A stretch of 23,332 bases of DNA from JBPCOB01 sp051000715 (GTDB lineage Bacteria; Actinomycetota; Actinomycetes; JALYNC01): positions 1 through 23,332 of the forward strand of contig JBPCOB010000100.1 in the NCBI GenBank assembly GCA_051000715.1, in the 5' to 3' direction. Of this stretch, positions 20,083 through 23,332 are shown in pieces; position 1 is the first letter of the stretch; each line of letters opens with the position of its first letter. The notes under the pieces were generated by a model. It made no database searches and was not told where the DNA came from. It saw only the letters and a list, made by a program, of their open reading frames with translations. The position numbers were made by a program, and so were the translations under genes.

Positions 20083-21507
20083 GTGGGACTGGCGCTGTAC
20101 GACACCGGTGAGCGGCGGCTTCGGCCGTTCACCCCGCTCGTCGACGGCCAGGTCGGGATCTACCTGTGCGGCCCGACGGTCCAGGCCGGCCCACACGTGG
20201 GGCACGTGCGCTCGGCGGTGGCCTTCGACGTGCTGCGCCGCTGGCTGCTGGCGAGCGGCTACGCCGTCACCTCCGTCCGCAACGTCACCGACATCGACGA
20301 CAAGATCCTCGCGGTGGCCGCCGCCGAGGGGCTGCCCTGGTTCGCGGTCGCGGAGGCCAACACCCGAGCCTTCACGTCGGCGTACGACGGCCTGCGGGTG
20401 CTGCCGCCGACGGTCGAGCCGCGGGCGACCGGGCACGTCCCGGAGATGCTCGCGCTGATCCATCGCCTGATCTCCGGCGGCCACGCCTACCCCGCCGGCG
20501 GTGACGTCTACTTCGACGTGCGGTCGCTGCCGGCGTACGGCGGGCTGTCGGGACAGGCGCCGGACGCGATGGCGCCCAGCGAGCCGGCCGAGGGGTCGGC
20601 CAAGCGCAACCCGCTCGATTTCGCCCTGTGGAAGGGAGCCAAGCCGGGTGAGCCGAGCTGGGAGACGCCGTGGGGGCCCGGCCGGCCGGGCTGGCACCTC
20701 GAATGCTCGGCCATGGCCACCCGCTACCTCGGCGCCGAGTTCGACATCCACGCCGGCGGGCTCGACCTGATCTTCCCGCACCACGAGAACGAGGTGGCCC
20801 AGTCGGTCGGCGCGGGCGACTCTTTCGCCCGGTACTGGCTGCACAACGGCATGGTCAACACCGCCGGCGAGAAGATGAGCAAGTCGGTCGGCAACTCCCT
20901 CGCGGTGGCGGACGTCCTGCAGACCGTTCGACCGCAGGCGCTGCGCTACTACCTGGGCGCGCCGCACTACCGGTCCTCGCTGGACTACTCGATCGCCGGA
21001 CTGGCCGAGGCCGAGGCGGCGTACGGGCGGATCGAGACGTTCGTACGCAACGCCCTCGACGCGCTCGGCGGAGTCGGCGAGGCCGAGGCGCTGGCGCTCG
21101 CGTCCGAGACCACCGCGGCCAAGGCGGCCGAGGAGGCCTTCGCGGCGGCCTTGAACGACGACCTCGCCGTGCCCCGTGCCCTGGGCGCCGTCCACGGGGC
21201 GGTGCGGGCCGGCAACGCGGCGCTGGCCGGTGGCGAGGATCCGACGCTGGCCGGTTGGCTGGCCGCCGTACGCCGGATGCTGGAGGTGCTCGCGCTGGAC
21301 CCGGTGTCGCAGTGGCCGGCCGCCGACGGTTCGGATCGGCGGTTAAGCACGGTCGTGGAGGCGCTGGTCCAGGTCGCGTTGACGGCCCGGGCCGAGGCGC
21401 GGTCCCGGCGGGATTACGCGGCCGCCGACGCGATCCGCGACGCGCTCGTGGCCGCCGGCGTCCTGGTCGAGGACACCGCGGACGGCGTGCGCTGGCGGCT
21501 AGCCTGA
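20083..21507 (+). CDS. cysS: Cysteinyl-tRNA synthetase
   Basis: This 474-residue class I aminoacyl-tRNA synthetase charges tRNA-Cys. The HIGH-like signature is HVGHVR in YLCGPTVQAGPHVGHVRS; the KMSKS loop is EKMSKSVGN. The zinc-site segments WHLECSAM and HHENE are both present, and DIDDKI lies in the Rossmann fold. It is a full-length synthetase and not the shorter mycothiol ligase MshC, whose signature differs. GTG at 20083 begins the conserved GLALYDTGERR. It has no Shine-Dalgarno sequence, but the -10 box lies six bases upstream. rlmB follows 97 bases later, as in Mycobacterium (Rv3580c-Rv3579c). Confidence 0.96.
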   Translation: MGLALYDTGERRLRPFTPLVDGQVGIYLCGPTVQAGPHVGHVRSAVAFDVLRRWLLASGYAVTSVRNVTDIDDKILAVAAAEGLPWFAVAEANTRAFTSAYDGLRVLPPTVEPRATGHVPEMLALIHRLISGGHAYPAGGDVYFDVRSLPAYGGLSGQAPDAMAPSEPAEGSAKRNPLDFALWKGAKPGEPSWETPWGPGRPGWHLECSAMATRYLGAEFDIHAGGLDLIFPHHENEVAQSVGAGDSFARYWLHNGMVNTAGEKMSKSVGNSLAVADVLQTVRPQALRYYLGAPHYRSSLDYSIAGLAEAEAAYGRIETFVRNALDALGGVGEAEALALASETTAAKAAEEAFAAALNDDLAVPRALGAVHGAVRAGNAALAGGEDPTLAGWLAAVRRMLEVLALDPVSQWPAADGSDRRLSTVVEALVQVALTARAEARSRRDYAAADAIRDALVAAGVLVEDTADGVRWRLA

Positions 21508-21604
21508 CCAAACGGCCGTCGCTCCGCTTGGACGAGCAGGCTGATCAGGCGCGGAGCCGCCCGACGCGGACGCCGCTTCGACACAGCAGACAAGAGGAAG
21601 CGAC

Positions 21605-22669
21605 ATGGCGGCTGGCCAGCGGGGCGGCAGCGGGGGCCGCGGCGGCCAGGGCGGTCGGGCCGGCAAGCCAGGCTCCGCGCGGAAGGGCTCGACCACCGGC
21701 AGCGGGGGGCATGGGCGGCGCCGGCTCGAGGGTCGCGGGGCGACACCGCCGGCCGAGCAGCGGCCAGGCCATCCCGCGGCTCGGCGCGGTGTGGGCACCG
21801 GCAGCCGCGACCGGCGTACCCCTGCGGAGGGGGGCCGACCGCCGCCCGAGCGGGGTCACCGCTCGCCGGATAGCAGTCCCCGCTCCGCGTCGGTACCCCG
21901 GCGCTCCGGGCGACCGGACGCCGAGGCGCCCGAGACCGTGGCCGGTCGCAACGCCGTAGTCGAGGCGCTGCGGGCCAAGGTGCCGGCAACGGCGCTCTAC
22001 GTGGCCACCGGGGTGGACGCCGACGTGCGGGTGTCCGAGGCGCTGACGATCGCCGGTCGGCGCGGCGTACCGGTTCTGGAGGCCGGTCGCGGTGAGCTCG
22101 ACCGGATGACCGGCGGGGCGCTGCACCAGGGGCTCGCTCTGCAGGTCCCCCCGTACTCCTACCTGCACCCCGACGACCTGCTGGCCCGCGCGCAGGATGC
22201 CGGCGTACCGCTGATCGTTGCACTGGACGGGGTGACCGACCCGCGCAACCTGGGCGCGGTGGTCCGCTCGGCCGCGGCCTTCGGGGCCCACGGCGTACTG
22301 GTGCCGCAGCGCCGGTCGGCGACGCTCACCGCGGCGGCCTGGAAGGCGAGCGCGGGGGCCGCCGCCCGGCTACCGGTGGCGCGGGCGACCAACCTCGTCC
22401 GCACCCTCAAGGCCTACGCCGCCGCCGGGCTGACCGTCGTCGGGCTGGCGGCGGAGGGGGAGCTCCCGCTCCCCGCCCTCGAGGTGGCCGTCGACCCGCT
22501 CGTCCTGGTAGTGGGGTCCGAGGGCGGGGGGCTGTCCCGGCTGGTCGGCGAGAACTGCGACCTCACCGTCGCCATCCCGATGGCGACCGGCACCGAATCA
22601 CTCAATGCCGGAATCGCGGCCGCCGTGGCGCTCTACCATGTCGCCTACCGGCGGGCCGCATCCCACTAG
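21605..22669 (+). CDS. rlmB: 23S rRNA 2'-O-methyltransferase of the SpoU family (RlmB/TrmH type)
   Basis: This 354-residue protein has a C-terminal SPOUT methyltransferase domain. The three family motifs are visible: ALDGVTDPRNLGAVVRSAAAFGA, VVGSEGGGLSRLV and IPMATGTESLNAGIAAAVAL. An RNA-binding L30e-like domain begins near 108 with VAGRNAVVEAL. The first about 105 residues are rich in Gly, Arg, Pro and Ser and appear disordered, an extension common in actinomycete members. The likely substrate is the 2'-hydroxyl of G2251 in 23S rRNA, by family knowledge. The ATG has AGAGGAAG just upstream. It follows cysS by 97 bases; a small palindrome CTGATCAG lies in that gap. Confidence 0.88.
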   Translation: MAAGQRGGSGGRGGQGGRAGKPGSARKGSTTGSGGHGRRRLEGRGATPPAEQRPGHPAARRGVGTGSRDRRTPAEGGRPPPERGHRSPDSSPRSASVPRRSGRPDAEAPETVAGRNAVVEALRAKVPATALYVATGVDADVRVSEALTIAGRRGVPVLEAGRGELDRMTGGALHQGLALQVPPYSYLHPDDLLARAQDAGVPLIVALDGVTDPRNLGAVVRSAAAFGAHGVLVPQRRSATLTAAAWKASAGAAARLPVARATNLVRTLKAYAAAGLTVVGLAAEGELPLPALEVAVDPLVLVVGSEGGGLSRLVGENCDLTVAIPMATGTESLNAGIAAAVALYHVAYRRAASH

Positions 22670-22695
22670 AGCCGATTGGGCGAAAGTCGAAGCCA

Positions 22696-22725
22696 CCGGC
22701 GCCTCGTTAAGGTGCACACCGCCGG
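22696..22725 (+). terminator. Possible stem after rlmB
   Basis: CCGGCG (22696-22701) and CGCCGG (22720-22725) can pair across 18 bases, about 25 bases after the rlmB stop. A TAAGGT (22708-22713) inside it could instead be a -10 box for the next sigma-factor gene. The call is tentative. Confidence 0.25.
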
Positions 22726-22784
22726 CACTACCGCGCCCGTTGCCCCCGGTCGCACACCGCCCGGTCCGGCAGAGGGGGGAGGAC

Positions 22785-23332
22785 TTGCAGCAGCTGCCCG
22801 AGGTAGCGAGCGAGCCCGTAACTGACCGGCCGGTCGTGTGGCCGGCTGACGAAGAGCTGGTACGCCGGCTGCGGGCCGGCGAGGACAATGCTCTCAGCGA
22901 GCTGCTCGATCGTTATCGCGGCCTCGCCCGCGGCCGAGCCCGGTCGTACTTCTTGGTGGGAGCCGCCCGCGAGGACCTGATGCAGGAGGCCATGATCGGC
23001 CTCTACAAGGCGGTGCGCGACTTCAACGAGGGCGTCGGCGTTCCGTTCTCGAGCTTCGCCGAGATGTGCATCACCCGGCAGCTCCTCACCGCGATCAAGG
23101 CGGCGAGCCGGAAGAAGCACGGGCCGCTCAACTCCTACGTGTCGATCTCGTCCCCGGTCCCGGCCCCCGGCGAGGACGGCGTCGTCGCCGCCGAGCTGCC
23201 GGCCGGCGCCAGCGCCGACCCGGCCGAACTGGTGATCTCGGCGGAGCGGATCCAGGCACTGCAGCGGCATTTCGACGAGGCGCTGTCCGACCTCGAGATC
23301 GAGGTGCTGCATCTTTTCGTCGACGGAAAGAC
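22785..23332 (+). CDS. SigH-like (sigma-30 type) sigma factor, 5' part (3' end outside window)
   Basis: This frame, open to the window end, begins at TTG 22785 just after a purine-rich AGAGGGGGGAGGA, with GTG 22836 as an alternative start. It reads RRLRAGEDNALSELLDRYRGLARGRARSYFLVGAAREDLMQEAMIGLYKAVRDF and SFAEMCITRQLLTAIKAASRKK, which is sigma-70 region 2. The linker is SPVPAPGEDGVVAAELP, and the start of region 4 is EALSDLEIEVLHLFVDGK. The pattern AREDLMQEAMIGLYKAVRDFN and KHGPLNSYVSI is that of the SigH / sporulation-type sigma factors. It follows rlmB by 115 bases. The function in this organism is unknown. Confidence 0.8.
   Translation, partial: MQQLPEVASEPVTDRPVVWPADEELVRRLRAGEDNALSELLDRYRGLARGRARSYFLVGAAREDLMQEAMIGLYKAVRDFNEGVGVPFSSFAEMCITRQLLTAIKAASRKKHGPLNSYVSISSPVPAPGEDGVVAAELPAGASADPAELVISAERIQALQRHFDEALSDLEIEVLHLFVDGK

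Noticed and set aside
20083..21507. cysS as the mycothiol ligase mshC
   Set aside because: The length (474 residues), the PTVQAGPHVGHVR signature and the KMSKS loop fit cysteinyl-tRNA synthetase. MshC is shorter and has a different N-terminal signature.

Overview
The window is high-GC DNA with GTG and TTG starts and tightly overlapping stop/start codons. The gene content is that of an actinomycete: MshA (mycothiol biosynthesis), CarD, an HbhA-like protein, a SigE-family sigma factor, a probable F420-type PPOX protein and a class III polyketide synthase beside a UbiA prenyltransferase. I cannot name the genus. Three blocks resemble, from memory of Mycobacterium tuberculosis gene order, the Rv0474-Rv0477 region (XRE regulator, hbhA, DUF2516), the Rv0486-Rv0489 region (mshA, YbjN-like, gpm1) and the Rv3579c-Rv3584 region (rlmB, cysS, ispF, ispD, carD, lpqE). 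Here all three lie within 23 kb.

Layout. 1-3203 (+): 3' end of an asparaginase-family gene, an XRE regulator with a leaderless-type promoter, a short HbhA-like protein, an aldo/keto reductase, a DUF2516 membrane protein and an alpha/beta hydrolase; the last three are translationally coupled. 3245-4865: a small minus-strand orphan, an AlaX-type tRNA-editing protein and a macrodomain protein. 5015-6634: a secreted sialidase-fold protein. 6727-10053: mshA and ybjN-like, a VapB-like antitoxin with a broken VapC remnant, then gpmA. 10070-13499 (-): a SigE-family sigma factor with a membrane-anchored partner, UbiA prenyltransferase, SCO lipoprotein and a PCu(A)C-fold lipoprotein. 13760-16754 (+): a coupled UbiG-like methyltransferase / acyl-CoA dehydrogenase / type III PKS operon. 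16767-17438 (-): a membrane-anchored thioredoxin-like protein. 17714-22669 (+): carD, ispD, ispF, PPOX protein, cysS, rlmB. 22785-end (+): the start of a SigH-like sigma factor, cut by the window edge.

How the genes fit together. IspD and IspF supply MEP-pathway isoprenoid precursors, which a UbiA enzyme would use. The methyltransferase, PKS and UbiA together suggest a methylated phenolic lipid or meroterpenoid. MshA makes the first mycothiol intermediate. SCO and the PCu(A)C-fold lipoprotein point to cytochrome oxidase copper assembly, but the latter lacks the usual copper ligands.

The clearest unexplained signals are: the decayed VapC toxin beside an intact antitoxin frame; a recurring TAnnnT box 6-7 nt upstream of start codons (leaderless transcription); and a dense array of inverted and direct repeats in front of cysS. 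I found no rRNA, tRNA, CRISPR array, insertion sequence or prophage. Gaps over 150 bases are 3'-vapC to gpmA (9102-9306), sigE to ubiG-like (13500-13759), the carD upstream region (17439-17713) and PPOX to cysS (19886-20082); all are under 300 bases and are described in the entries.
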